From positions 1 through 32,065 of the forward strand of contig CALGNZ010000185.1 in assembly GCA_937957915.1 (NCBI GenBank): a stretch of DNA of 32,065 nucleotides, read 5' to 3'. The notes under the pieces were generated by a model that did not search any database, had not been told where the DNA came from, and worked only from the letters and a program-made list of their open reading frames with translations. The position numbers were made by a program, and so were the translations under genes. Each line of letters starts with the position of its first letter. The first letter of the stretch is position 1. Positions 20,464-27,713 of the stretch are shown here, piece by piece. Source of the DNA: an uncultured Granulosicoccaceae bacterium (lineage in GTDB: Bacteria > Pseudomonadota > Gammaproteobacteria > Granulosicoccales > Granulosicoccaceae).

Positions 20464-21648
20464 ATGGCTTTGAACTCGACAATATCATTCAGCTCACTTA
20501 AGCCTTTCACGAGTTTCACCGGCAACGCTTTTGATGAAGACTTCTATACAGACATCCCGCATGACTGGCTCATTGTTATTGCAGATATAGAAGACAGCAC
20601 AAGAGCCGTAGAAGACGGAAAATACGAGCAGGTAAACTATGTCGGTGCTGCGTGCATTACTGCTTTAAACAATGCAATGCCCGAGCTCGATTTTCCCAAA
20701 GTGTTTGGCGGCGACGGGGCGCACGCCGTGGTACCACCAGATAACTTACCAGTGGTGATCAAGGCGATGCAACAGATGACCCACTGGTCACAACGGCAGT
20801 TCGGCCTTCGGCTGATCACAGGTATTGTGCCAATGTACGATGTTGTCAGCTCAGGGGGACATCTGTCTGCTGGAAAGATGCGATCAAGCACTGGTGTTGA
20901 TATCGCAATGTTCAGAGGAAATGGACTGGATATAGCAGAGTCAATGGTAAAAAAAGACACTACTGACCGCTACCGTTTAACGTCGGCAACTTCAAACACA
21001 CCTGATCTGACTGATCTCTCCTGCCGCTGGTCACCGATTACGCCAACACGTGACCACATGCTTTGTATTATTGTCAGTGCTCACAGTGATACACCGGGTA
21101 GTGCGGACAACACGCTTTCCAGTGTGGTGCACTTAATCAACAACATCGTCACACTGGACAGCAGCGACACCATGCCTGCCAGCGCTGACAAACTGAAATT
21201 CAAACTCCGACTCACAGCGATGCGGAAAGAGATAGCATCAGTGCGAGGCTCACTTTGGAAGCGTGTGCTGTCCGTGCTGGGCATCCACATGTTTGCCAGA
21301 GCGCTTTTCGCTTTCAGTATGCGAGTCGGTAATTTCGATGCGGAGCAATATCGGTCAGAAATAGCAGGCAACAGCGACTACATCAAGGTCGCCGGCAGCG
21401 TTAAGATGGTTTTGGACTGTACGTCTTCACAGGCAGATGACATCGAAATATTGCTGGAACAACAATACCAATCACAGCAACTCGTCTACGGTGTGTACAG
21501 AGCAAAAAAGGCATTGATGACATGCATAACACCAGACATCAACAGTGGCAATCATATCCACTATATTGATGGCTCTGACGGTGGTCTCTGGCAGGCTGCG
21601 TCCGCGCTAAAGCAACGCCTGGCCGAGGTTGGTGGCAACAACCGGTGA
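20464..21648 (+). CDS. DUF3095 protein with class III nucleotidyl-cyclase-like core
   Basis: The protein has 394 residues. The N-terminal half matches DUF3095: DWLIVIADIEDSTRAVEDGKY, VNYVGAACITALNNA and FPKVFGGDGAHAVVPP. The pair of acidic sites, D41 in ADIEDST and D84 in GGDGA, lie 43 residues apart in the order and context of the metal-binding aspartates of class III adenylate/guanylate cyclases. The C-terminal half (about 210-390) is specific to this family and has no domain I recognise. There is no signal peptide or clear membrane segment, so it is probably cytoplasmic. The ATG at 20464 has no good Shine-Dalgarno. It shares a divergent ~180-base promoter region with the NTAQ1-like gene. 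The biochemical function of the family is not established. Confidence 0.8.
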   Translation: MALNSTISFSSLKPFTSFTGNAFDEDFYTDIPHDWLIVIADIEDSTRAVEDGKYEQVNYVGAACITALNNAMPELDFPKVFGGDGAHAVVPPDNLPVVIKAMQQMTHWSQRQFGLRLITGIVPMYDVVSSGGHLSAGKMRSSTGVDIAMFRGNGLDIAESMVKKDTTDRYRLTSATSNTPDLTDLSCRWSPITPTRDHMLCIIVSAHSDTPGSADNTLSSVVHLINNIVTLDSSDTMPASADKLKFKLRLTAMRKEIASVRGSLWKRVLSVLGIHMFARALFAFSMRVGNFDAEQYRSEIAGNSDYIKVAGSVKMVLDCTSSQADDIEILLEQQYQSQQLVYGVYRAKKALMTCITPDINSGNHIHYIDGSDGGLWQAASALKQRLAEVGGNNR

Positions 21649-21705
21649 ACTGCCAAACTGCAGCACCGCACAGACCGCCCCCTGTTTCAGTTACGCCGCT
21701 TTGCT

Positions 21706-21763
21706 CAATGTAACAAGCAAACATCGTAACGAGCACGCATCGTAACGAGCAAGCATCTCAACG
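21706..21763. repeat. Tandem 16-bp repeat, about four units
   Basis: Units start at 21706, 21722, 21738 and 21754, a period of exactly 16 bases. The two central units are catcgtaacgagcacg and catcgtaacgagcaag. The first unit matches at 11 of its first 14 bases and the last is partial (catctcaacg). Confidence 0.75.
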
Positions 21764-21854
21764 CCCCGCACCTGCCCAGCGCACTGCCGGTCGATCTACT
21801 CGACACATCTGTCCAGCCAGTCTGCAGAAGCAAACCCACCCACAAACCAAGAAA

Positions 21855-21900
21855 TGATGTACGCACCTCAAATATTTCTCGACTTGAGGTACGCACATCA
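21855..21900. promoter_or_regulatory. Two LacI-family-type operators, 30 bp centre to centre
   Basis: TGATGTACGCACCTCA (21855-21870) and TGAGGTACGCACATCA (21885-21900) are each quasi-palindromes of the form TGAxGTxCGxACxTCA with a central CG, the usual layout of LacI-family operators. The pair also forms a 20-bp inverted repeat with two mismatches (21852-21871 against 21884-21903). They precede the transport operon that ends in a LacI-type gene. Confidence 0.65.
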
Positions 21901-21986
21901 TTTACACTGCTCAACAGCTGGAAAACAGTCATTTCCTAGCTTCACTTTTGGCTATTCACAGAAGTATCTATTCTCTGGAGGAATAA

Positions 21987-23306
21987 ATGAAACATCTCAA
22001 AATTGCGTCTGTCGGGGCGTTGTCTCTGGCCGCTGCCACCCTGTCTACCGGCTCACAGGCCGAGGACCTTACGCTTTGCTGGGCAGCCTGGGACCCGGCC
22101 AACGCGCTGGTAGAACTGAGCAAAGATTTCGAAGCCGAAAGCGGCCACAGCATGAACTTCGAATTTGTTCCGTGGCCCAATTTCGCCGACCGCATGCTCA
22201 ATGAACTCAACTCCGGCGGCAAACTTTGCGATCTGCTGATTGGCGACAGTCAGTGGATCGGTGGCGGCGCAGAGAATGGTCACTACGTAAAGCTAAACGA
22301 TTTTTTCGATAAAGAAGGGATCAGCATGGACGACTTTGCTCCCGCCACTGTCTATGCCTACTCTACCTGGCCTAAAGGCTCGCCCAACTACTATGCATTG
22401 CCGGCAATGGGTGATGCGAACGGATGGTTCTACCGCAAGGACTGGTTCGGCCGAGACGACATCAAGGCAGCCTACAAAGAGGCAACCGGTGAAGAACTTG
22501 GTGAGCCAAAGTCACAGAAAGAACTGCTCAAAATTGCACAGTTTTTTCAGGGTCGCGAGATAGACGGAAACACCGTTTACGGCGCTGCAATTTTCACTGA
22601 ACGTGGCTCTGAAGGGATCACCATGGGCGCCACCAGCGCGCTGTATCCCTGGGGCTTCAAGTACGAAAACACACCCGGCAAGTATGATATGGAAGGCGCT
22701 GTAAACTCTCCTGAGGCGGTAGAGGCGCTTGAGTTCTATAAAGAGCTCTACAAAACAGCCACCCCTCCCGGCTACACCAACTCGTACATGGGTGAGAGCC
22801 TAGATGCGTTCAAATCTGGTCAGGTCGCAATGGCGATGAACTGGTTTGCGTTTTTCCCCGGTTTGTATGCTGACCCTGACACTGGCGGCGACAAGATAGA
22901 TTTCTTTGTTAACCCGCCTCAAAACCAGGCAGGCTCAACACTGGGCGGACAAGGTATTTCCGTAGTCTCTTACTCTGAGAACAAAGATGCCTCACTCGAG
23001 TACATCAAGTGGTTCTCTGACCCTGAAGTGCAGGCAAAATGGTGGAGCATGGGTGGCTATTCTGCGCACAACTCAGTGCTGAACGACGCGTCATTCAAAG
23101 ACAGTGCCCCGTTTGCCGGTGATTTTCTCACAGCGATGGAAGCCGTACAGGATTTCTGGCAGGAACCCGCGTACGCAGAACTCTTGCTCGCTATGCAAAA
23201 ACGTGTGCACGACTACGTTGTCGCTGACAAAGGCACCGCGAAAGAAGCCCTCGATCTGCTCATCGAAGACTGGACTGAGGTATTCGAAGACGAAGGCAAG
23301 CTTTAA
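21987..23306 (+). CDS. ABC transporter extracellular solute-binding protein (carbohydrate type)
   Basis: The protein has 439 residues. A Sec signal peptide, MKHLKIASVGALSLAAATLS plus TGSQA, is followed by ED, with predicted cleavage after residue 25. There is no lipobox, so it should be free in the periplasm. The mature protein looks like family 1 (MalE-like) binding proteins: DLTLCWAAWDPANALVELSKDFE, a middle PNYYALPAMGDANGWFYRKDWF segment, and a C-terminal region with GGQGISVVSYSENKDASLEYIKWFSDPE, typical of sugar/polyol binders. A strong GGAGGA Shine-Dalgarno and a structured 182-base gap after the gene suit the higher expression usual for binding proteins. Substrate cannot be read from sequence. 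The kinase downstream suggests dihydroxyacetone or another short ketose or polyol. Confidence 0.9.
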   Translation: MKHLKIASVGALSLAAATLSTGSQAEDLTLCWAAWDPANALVELSKDFEAESGHSMNFEFVPWPNFADRMLNELNSGGKLCDLLIGDSQWIGGGAENGHYVKLNDFFDKEGISMDDFAPATVYAYSTWPKGSPNYYALPAMGDANGWFYRKDWFGRDDIKAAYKEATGEELGEPKSQKELLKIAQFFQGREIDGNTVYGAAIFTERGSEGITMGATSALYPWGFKYENTPGKYDMEGAVNSPEAVEALEFYKELYKTATPPGYTNSYMGESLDAFKSGQVAMAMNWFAFFPGLYADPDTGGDKIDFFVNPPQNQAGSTLGGQGISVVSYSENKDASLEYIKWFSDPEVQAKWWSMGGYSAHNSVLNDASFKDSAPFAGDFLTAMEAVQDFWQEPAYAELLLAMQKRVHDYVVADKGTAKEALDLLIEDWTEVFEDEGKL

Positions 23307-23332
23307 CAGCACCGCTGTCATTGCCAGTAGTC

Positions 23333-23455
23333 AGTAACGGGGGCGCGTAGCAAAAGTAATCAATCACTGATCTTTGCTACGTCACCACCGGGTATCAGCC
23401 CCCTGTTACTATAATCGTCCGGCTCCGGAGCTATAGAGTTTGACTCCGGAGTCGG
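23333..23455 (+). promoter_or_regulatory. Structured intercistronic RNA between binding-protein and permease genes
   Basis: An outer stem pairs 23333-23343 (agtaacggggg) with 23400-23410 (ccccctgttact, one G-U). It encloses a second 9-bp stem, CGTAGCAAA (23346-23354) with TTTGCTACG (23373-23381). A third hairpin of 12 bp with one G-U pairs 23419-23430 with 23444-23455. No U-run follows. Such structures after binding-protein genes often protect the upstream mRNA and reduce expression of the membrane components. Confidence 0.6.
23422..23453. repeat. Twin perfect palindromes with CTCCGGAG core, 21 bp apart
   Basis: GCTCCGGAGC (23422-23431) and GACTCCGGAGTC (23442-23453) are each perfectly palindromic. 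Their centres are 21 bases apart, two turns of DNA. They can be read as a protein-binding pair or as the two arms of the RNA hairpin described for this gap. Confidence 0.6.
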
Positions 23456-23488
23456 TCACCCCACCTGTAAATTAAATGGATACGCGGC

Positions 23489-24436
23489 ATGTCTGAAAAG
23501 ACAATTGATCGCCTCGCCAGTGCTACGCCTGTGCGTGTCGCTCGCAAAGTAAAGGGGCTTTCGGATCGAGCTATCGCCTGGATATTCGTCGGTCCGACAA
23601 TATTCCTGCTACTCGCGATTAACATCTTTCCGTTGCTCTGGACAATAAATCTGAGCTTCACTAACTTCAAGGCAAACCGCCTGAATCGTGAGGTCAAGTA
23701 CATTGGCCTGCGAAATTACGAAAGAATACTGGGTGATGCAGATGTATGGTTATCGATGCAGGCCACCGCACACTTTCTGTTCTGGACGCTGTTTTTTCAG
23801 GTATTGATCGGCTTTACGCTCGCCTGGCTTATTAATAAAAAATTTCGTGGCAACGATCTCTGGACCACCATTATTGTATTGCCAATGATGTTGTCACCCG
23901 CCGTCGTCGGTAACTTCTGGACATTTTTATACCAGCCACAAATAGGGCTGTTTAACTACATCATGACGTTCTTTACCGGGGCCGACCCCTCGAGTTTTGA
24001 CATGCTCGGTTCCGTCGACCTGGCACCCTGGGCCATTGTTATTGTGGACACCTGGATGTGGACACCATTTGTGATGCTGATATGCCTAGCAGGCTTACGC
24101 AGTATCCCCGACTACATCTATGAAGCAGCCGAAATTGATCGGGCCTCGAAGCTCAGGCAGTTCTTTACCATTACCGTGCCCATGGTACTGCCGTTTCTAA
24201 TGCTTGCCATTTTATTTCGCGGTATAGAAAACTTTAAAATGTTTGACCTGGTGGTACAGCTTACTGGCGGGGGCCCGGGCTCAATCACTGAGATGGCATC
24301 AATTAACCTCAAGCGCGAAGCATTCGAAAAGTGGCGAACCGGCTACTCAAGTGCCTTTGCAATTATATTATTCGTTACTGTATTCGGACTGGCATCGGTT
24401 TATGTAAAGGCGCTAAATAAGGTGAAAGAACGATGA
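23489..24436 (+). CDS. ABC transporter permease, MalF/UgpA-type
   Basis: The protein has 315 residues and about six membrane helices, the first around AIAWIFVGPTIFLLLAINIF (29-48). The cytoplasmic EAA loop is EAAEIDRASKLRQFFTITVP, with the conserved spacing to the last helices, and contacts the ATPase. It is the first of two permeases, so the transporter is a heterodimeric type I importer in the inner membrane. Its stop codon overlaps the next start by 4 bases (ATGA). The 182-base structured gap before it separates it from the binding-protein gene. Confidence 0.93.
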   Translation: MSEKTIDRLASATPVRVARKVKGLSDRAIAWIFVGPTIFLLLAINIFPLLWTINLSFTNFKANRLNREVKYIGLRNYERILGDADVWLSMQATAHFLFWTLFFQVLIGFTLAWLINKKFRGNDLWTTIIVLPMMLSPAVVGNFWTFLYQPQIGLFNYIMTFFTGADPSSFDMLGSVDLAPWAIVIVDTWMWTPFVMLICLAGLRSIPDYIYEAAEIDRASKLRQFFTITVPMVLPFLMLAILFRGIENFKMFDLVVQLTGGGPGSITEMASINLKREAFEKWRTGYSSAFAIILFVTVFGLASVYVKALNKVKER

Positions 24437-25371
24437 GCTATTCTGTCACCGAGCCTTCACCACGACAAAAATGGCTGGCCGGAACACTGGTGATTTTGTA
24501 CGCAGTGATCACTATGATTCCGCTACTGTGGATCATGATGACGGGCTTCAAAACCCCGCCAGACAGCATCAGCTATCCACCGAAGGTGTTCTTCGAACCC
24601 TCCGTAGAAGGCTACGTCAATCTGTTCACTACCCGAACCAGAGTCAGCCCGGAGCAACTCGAGAGCCTGCCACCACCGGAAAATTTTGCCGAAGAAATCG
24701 TGCGCAATCGCGACATGGTTATTGCCGGCCCCTCAAAGTTCGCGGGGCGTTTTCTCAACTCCGTGATTATCGGCTTTGGCTCTACGTTTTTAAGTATTTT
24801 CCTCGGCACACTGGCGGCCTATGCGTTTTCCCGCTTTCGCATACCGCTGGCTGATGATCTGCTGTTTTTTATCCTTTCTACCAGGATGATGCCGCCGATT
24901 GCGGTGGCGATACCGATCTTTCTGATGTATCGAAAGCTCGGCCTGAGTGACACGCACCTGGGCATGATACTACTGTACACCGCAGTGAATATCTCGCTCG
25001 CAGTGTGGCTGCTTAAAGGGTTTATCGACGAGATCCCCAGGGAATATGAAGAGGCAGCACTCATAGACGGCTACACCCGCTTCCAGGCTTTTTACAAAGT
25101 GGTGTTACCTCAGGCGGCAACAGGTATCGCATCCACCGCCATCTTCTGTTTGATCTTCGCATGGAACGAATACGCGTTTGCTGTATTGCTGACCTCTGGC
25201 ACGGCACAGACTGCACCACCCTTTATACCGACAATAATCGGAGTCGGTGGTCTCGACTGGCCAGCCATTGCAGCTGGTGCCACGCTATTTCTTTTACCCG
25301 TTATGATCTTCACCGTCATGCTGCGTAAGCATTTGTTGCGGGGTATTACATTCGGAGCCGTACGCAAATGA
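24433..25371 (+). CDS. ABC transporter permease, MalG/UgpE-type
   Basis: The protein has 312 residues with about six membrane helices. The EAA loop reads EEAALIDGYTRFQAFYKVVL. A periplasmic insert of roughly 70 residues after the first helix (about 35-105, rich in Pro, Glu and charged residues) is longer than in MalG and occurs in several rhizobial and proteobacterial polyol/sugar permeases. It ends LRKHLLRGITFGAVRK, as is usual for the family. It is coupled by 4-base overlaps to the genes on both sides. Confidence 0.93.
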   Translation: MSYSVTEPSPRQKWLAGTLVILYAVITMIPLLWIMMTGFKTPPDSISYPPKVFFEPSVEGYVNLFTTRTRVSPEQLESLPPPENFAEEIVRNRDMVIAGPSKFAGRFLNSVIIGFGSTFLSIFLGTLAAYAFSRFRIPLADDLLFFILSTRMMPPIAVAIPIFLMYRKLGLSDTHLGMILLYTAVNISLAVWLLKGFIDEIPREYEEAALIDGYTRFQAFYKVVLPQAATGIASTAIFCLIFAWNEYAFAVLLTSGTAQTAPPFIPTIIGVGGLDWPAIAAGATLFLLPVMIFTVMLRKHLLRGITFGAVRK

Positions 25372-25562
25372 TCCGATTTATCAAAGGCCTGTTCACCCTG
25401 CGCCGAGGTCCGTGGGAATTAGTCGCCACCCTGCTTATCGGGTGCGGTGTGTTCATGCTTATGCAGCCATTTGTATTGTGGGCCTATACCTACTCTTTCA
25501 TCGTGACATTGACCGGCACGGTCATGTTCATCATTGTCAGTCACTTTCCGGAGCAGGAATAA
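25368..25562 (+). CDS. Small two-helix membrane protein of the ABC operon
   Basis: The protein has 64 residues. A basic N-terminus (MIRFIKGLFTLRRGP) precedes two hydrophobic segments, about WELVATLLIGCGVFMLMQPF (16-35) and YSFIVTLTGTVMFIIVSHF (42-60). The ATG overlaps the permease stop by 4 bases, and its TAA overlaps the next ATG by 1 base (TAATG), which makes it very likely to be translated. It does not look like the DUF2160 protein of glycerol transport operons, though it has a comparable place between permease and ATPase genes. An accessory or assembly role for the transporter is an inference from position only. Confidence 0.8.
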   Translation: MIRFIKGLFTLRRGPWELVATLLIGCGVFMLMQPFVLWAYTYSFIVTLTGTVMFIIVSHFPEQE

Positions 25563-26716
25563 TGGCCGAAATAGTCATACGTAACCTGCGCAAGGAATTT
25601 GGCGACTTTACCGCGGTGAGAGAATCGTCTTTTACCATCGCAGACGGTGAGTTCTTTATGCTACTCGGCCCTTCCGGCTGCGGAAAGACCACCACCCTCA
25701 GAATGATTGCCGGCCTCGAGTTACCCACTGGCGGCGAGATTTTTCTCGACGGTGAGGAGATTAGCCAGCGCCCGCCATCGCAACGCGATATTGCCTTTGT
25801 TTTTCAGATGTTCGCGTTGTATCCACACATGAATGTACGGCGTAACATTAGCTATCCGCTTATCAGCCAGGGCATGAAACGGCGAGACGTGCGGGCAAAG
25901 GTTGCTGAGGTTGCGGGGATACTTGGTATAGAAGATATACTGAATAAACCCGTTGGCGGTCTGTCAGGCGGAGACCGCCAGCGTGTTGCACTGGGGCGGG
26001 CCATCGTGCGTGACCCCAAGGCGTTTATGATGGATGAGCCACTTGGTGCGCTTGACGCAGAGTTTCGTGAACACATGTCAGAAGAGTTGCGTGCCCTGCA
26101 CGATCGCATGGGCGCTACCACGGTTTACGTGACCCACGATCAGCTCGAAGCCATGCAGATGGGAGACAAAATTGTTGTCATGAACAACGCTGTGGTTGAG
26201 CAATTCGGCACGCCACAAGACATTTACGACAAGCCTGCCACCCTGTTCGTGGCAGACTTTATCGGCTCACCGTCCATGAACTTTCTGCACTTTGACGGCC
26301 ACATTGAGGCCGGGCAAAGCAATGCCACTATCGGCAACACCCCGTTCGCCGTTCCACAGCAACTCGAAAGCAGTAACGGCAAACTGGTACTCGGGGTGCG
26401 TCCGGAACATATCACTCTCAGCGACGAAGCGTCGTTGCGAGCGCAGGTGCTCGCGGTTGAATACCTGGGCACAACGCAGATTGTACTGTTGCAGTGCGAG
26501 TACGGTGACCTGAAAGCACGTGTTGATTCTGCGCTGACCGTGAGTGTCGGCGATCAGGTTGGCATCAGCTTTAAAGCCGATACGATCACCTTATTCAACA
26601 GTGACAGCGGTAAGGCAATAAGATCGGTTCTAAACGACCTGGCTCTGAACAACAGTGGCATATCCAGTAGCACTGATAACGACAGCTCAGGCAACGGAGA
26701 TCACCATCATGGCTGA
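25562..26716 (+). CDS. ABC transporter ATP-binding protein 1 (MalK/UgpC-type)
   Basis: The ATG at 25562 (TAATG overlap) gives 384 residues. The frame is open further upstream, but that part is antisense-like sequence inside the small membrane gene. Walker A is GPSGCGKTT (36-44), Q-loop Q82, signature LSGGDRQ (134-140), Walker B FMMDEP (155-160), switch H192. The C-terminal ~140 residues form the TOBE/regulatory domain (LGVRPEHITL). The tail is Ser/Asp/Asn-rich and ends DHHHG, unlike the second ATPase. It probably pairs with the second ATPase as a heterodimer on the inner face of the membrane. Confidence 0.94.
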   Translation: MAEIVIRNLRKEFGDFTAVRESSFTIADGEFFMLLGPSGCGKTTTLRMIAGLELPTGGEIFLDGEEISQRPPSQRDIAFVFQMFALYPHMNVRRNISYPLISQGMKRRDVRAKVAEVAGILGIEDILNKPVGGLSGGDRQRVALGRAIVRDPKAFMMDEPLGALDAEFREHMSEELRALHDRMGATTVYVTHDQLEAMQMGDKIVVMNNAVVEQFGTPQDIYDKPATLFVADFIGSPSMNFLHFDGHIEAGQSNATIGNTPFAVPQQLESSNGKLVLGVRPEHITLSDEASLRAQVLAVEYLGTTQIVLLQCEYGDLKARVDSALTVSVGDQVGISFKADTITLFNSDSGKAIRSVLNDLALNNSGISSSTDNDSSGNGDHHHG

Positions 26717-27713
26717 GGTAAGCCTGAGCAAGTTGTGCAAATCATTTGGTCGAGAGCAGGCTGTCATCGACATGGATATGACCATTGCCAATGGCAGTTT
26801 CGTCGTCCTGCTCGGGCCAACCGGTGCCGGTAAAACCACAACGCTGCGTTTGATATCGGGGCTTGAAAAAGCTGACAGCGGCAGCGTATCGATCGACGGT
26901 CAGAGTGTAGATAACGAAACGCCTGCACAACGCGATGTGGCAATGGTGTTCCAGCAATACTCGCTGTATCCGCATATGAGTGTGCGGAACAATCTTGCGT
27001 TTCCACTGCGATCCCCGATATTAAAAACACCCAAAGCTGAAATAGAACGCAAAGTTCACGAGGTAGCGGAAATACTTCAAATCACCGCTAAACTGGATAA
27101 CCGCGCAACCGAGCTTTCAGGTGGTGAAATGCAGCGGGTCTCTATTGGTCGGGCGCTGGTCAGAGACCCTGCCATCTACCTGATGGATGAGCCACTGAGT
27201 TCCCTCGACGCCCGGCTGAGGGCAGACCTTAGAATCGAGCTAAAACGCATTCAGTCTGATCTGGGCTCGACACTGCTGTATGTCACACATGATCAGATCG
27301 AAGCGATGACCATGGCCACGCATGTCGGGGTTATGCAGGACGGACGACTGATACAGTTTGGCACGCCCAGGGAAATATATGAAAACCCGAACAGTATCTA
27401 TGTTGCCGGGCGCCTGGGCTTACCGCGCATCAATATACTGCCAGCTGACCTGTTTCCAGGCACTGCAAATAAAGCTGTCAATCTAGGGCTGCGACCAGAA
27501 CACATCAGTTACGGCGACGGCGTCGAGGCATCGGTTAAACGTGTTGAGCATCTCGGTGATCAGACTCGCCTGCACCTCGATTTGAAAGGACACGCAATCA
27601 CCGCTCTTAGCCCGCCTGGCAATCCTTACCAGGCGGGCTCGACAATAAAAATACAACCGCAAAATCCACTGTGTTTTGACCAAAGTGGCAGCAGAATCTC
27701 CGGGAGAACTTAA
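26709..27713 (+). CDS. ABC transporter ATP-binding protein 2 (MalK/UgpC-type)
   Basis: The ATG at 26709 overlaps the preceding gene by 8 bases and starts the family N-terminus MAEVSLSKLCKSFG. The upstream extension of the frame is not homologous. The protein has 334 residues. Walker A is GPTGAGKTT, signature LSGGEMQ (136-142), Walker B YLMDEP (157-162), switch H194. The C-terminal TOBE-like region is shorter than in ATPase 1. All catalytic motifs are intact in both ATPases, so both nucleotide sites should be active. Two ATPase genes per importer is the arrangement of the rhizobial glycerol (GlpST) and related polyol systems. A perfect 11-bp hairpin lies in codons 301-311. Confidence 0.94.
   Translation: MAEVSLSKLCKSFGREQAVIDMDMTIANGSFVVLLGPTGAGKTTTLRLISGLEKADSGSVSIDGQSVDNETPAQRDVAMVFQQYSLYPHMSVRNNLAFPLRSPILKTPKAEIERKVHEVAEILQITAKLDNRATELSGGEMQRVSIGRALVRDPAIYLMDEPLSSLDARLRADLRIELKRIQSDLGSTLLYVTHDQIEAMTMATHVGVMQDGRLIQFGTPREIYENPNSIYVAGRLGLPRINILPADLFPGTANKAVNLGLRPEHISYGDGVEASVKRVEHLGDQTRLHLDLKGHAITALSPPGNPYQAGSTIKIQPQNPLCFDQSGSRISGRT
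27609..27639 (+). other. Strong hairpin inside the end of the second ATPase gene
   Basis: AGCCCGCCTGG (27609-27619) and CCAGGCGGGCT (27629-27639) pair perfectly over 11 bases with a 9-base loop. It lies about 75 bases before the stop codon and the start of the kinase gene. No U-run follows directly, although an A-rich stretch does. It may slow transcription or translation between the transport and kinase parts of the operon. Confidence 0.55.

Larger units (their letters stand above)
21649..21986 (+). other. Leader/promoter region of the ketose uptake operon
   Basis: This 338-base non-coding stretch holds four 16-bp tandem units (21706-21763), two LacI-style palindromes (21855-21870 and 21885-21900), and a strong Shine-Dalgarno TGGAGGA at 21976-21982 in front of the ATG at 21987. 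TTCACT and TATCTA (about 21941-21970), 18 bases apart, are the best -35/-10 pair I see, and they are weak. No small gene was recognised. Confidence 0.6.

Noticed and set aside
21706-21763. Iterons of a replication origin
   Set aside because: No replication initiator gene or AT-rich unwinding region is nearby, and the setting is a promoter region.
25412-25561. Upstream extension of ATPase 1
   Set aside because: It reads the small membrane gene out of frame, and the ATPase family begins at MAEIVIRNL with a TAATG coupling.
26655-26708. Upstream extension of ATPase 2
   Set aside because: It overlaps the tail of ATPase 1 out of frame. The normal N-terminus starts at MAEVSLSKL (26709).
21987-27713. 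Assignment of the transporter as the glycerol system GlpVPQST
   Set aside because: The two-ATPase layout is similar, but the small membrane protein does not resemble DUF2160 and no glycerol kinase or GlpD is present. The substrate is left open.
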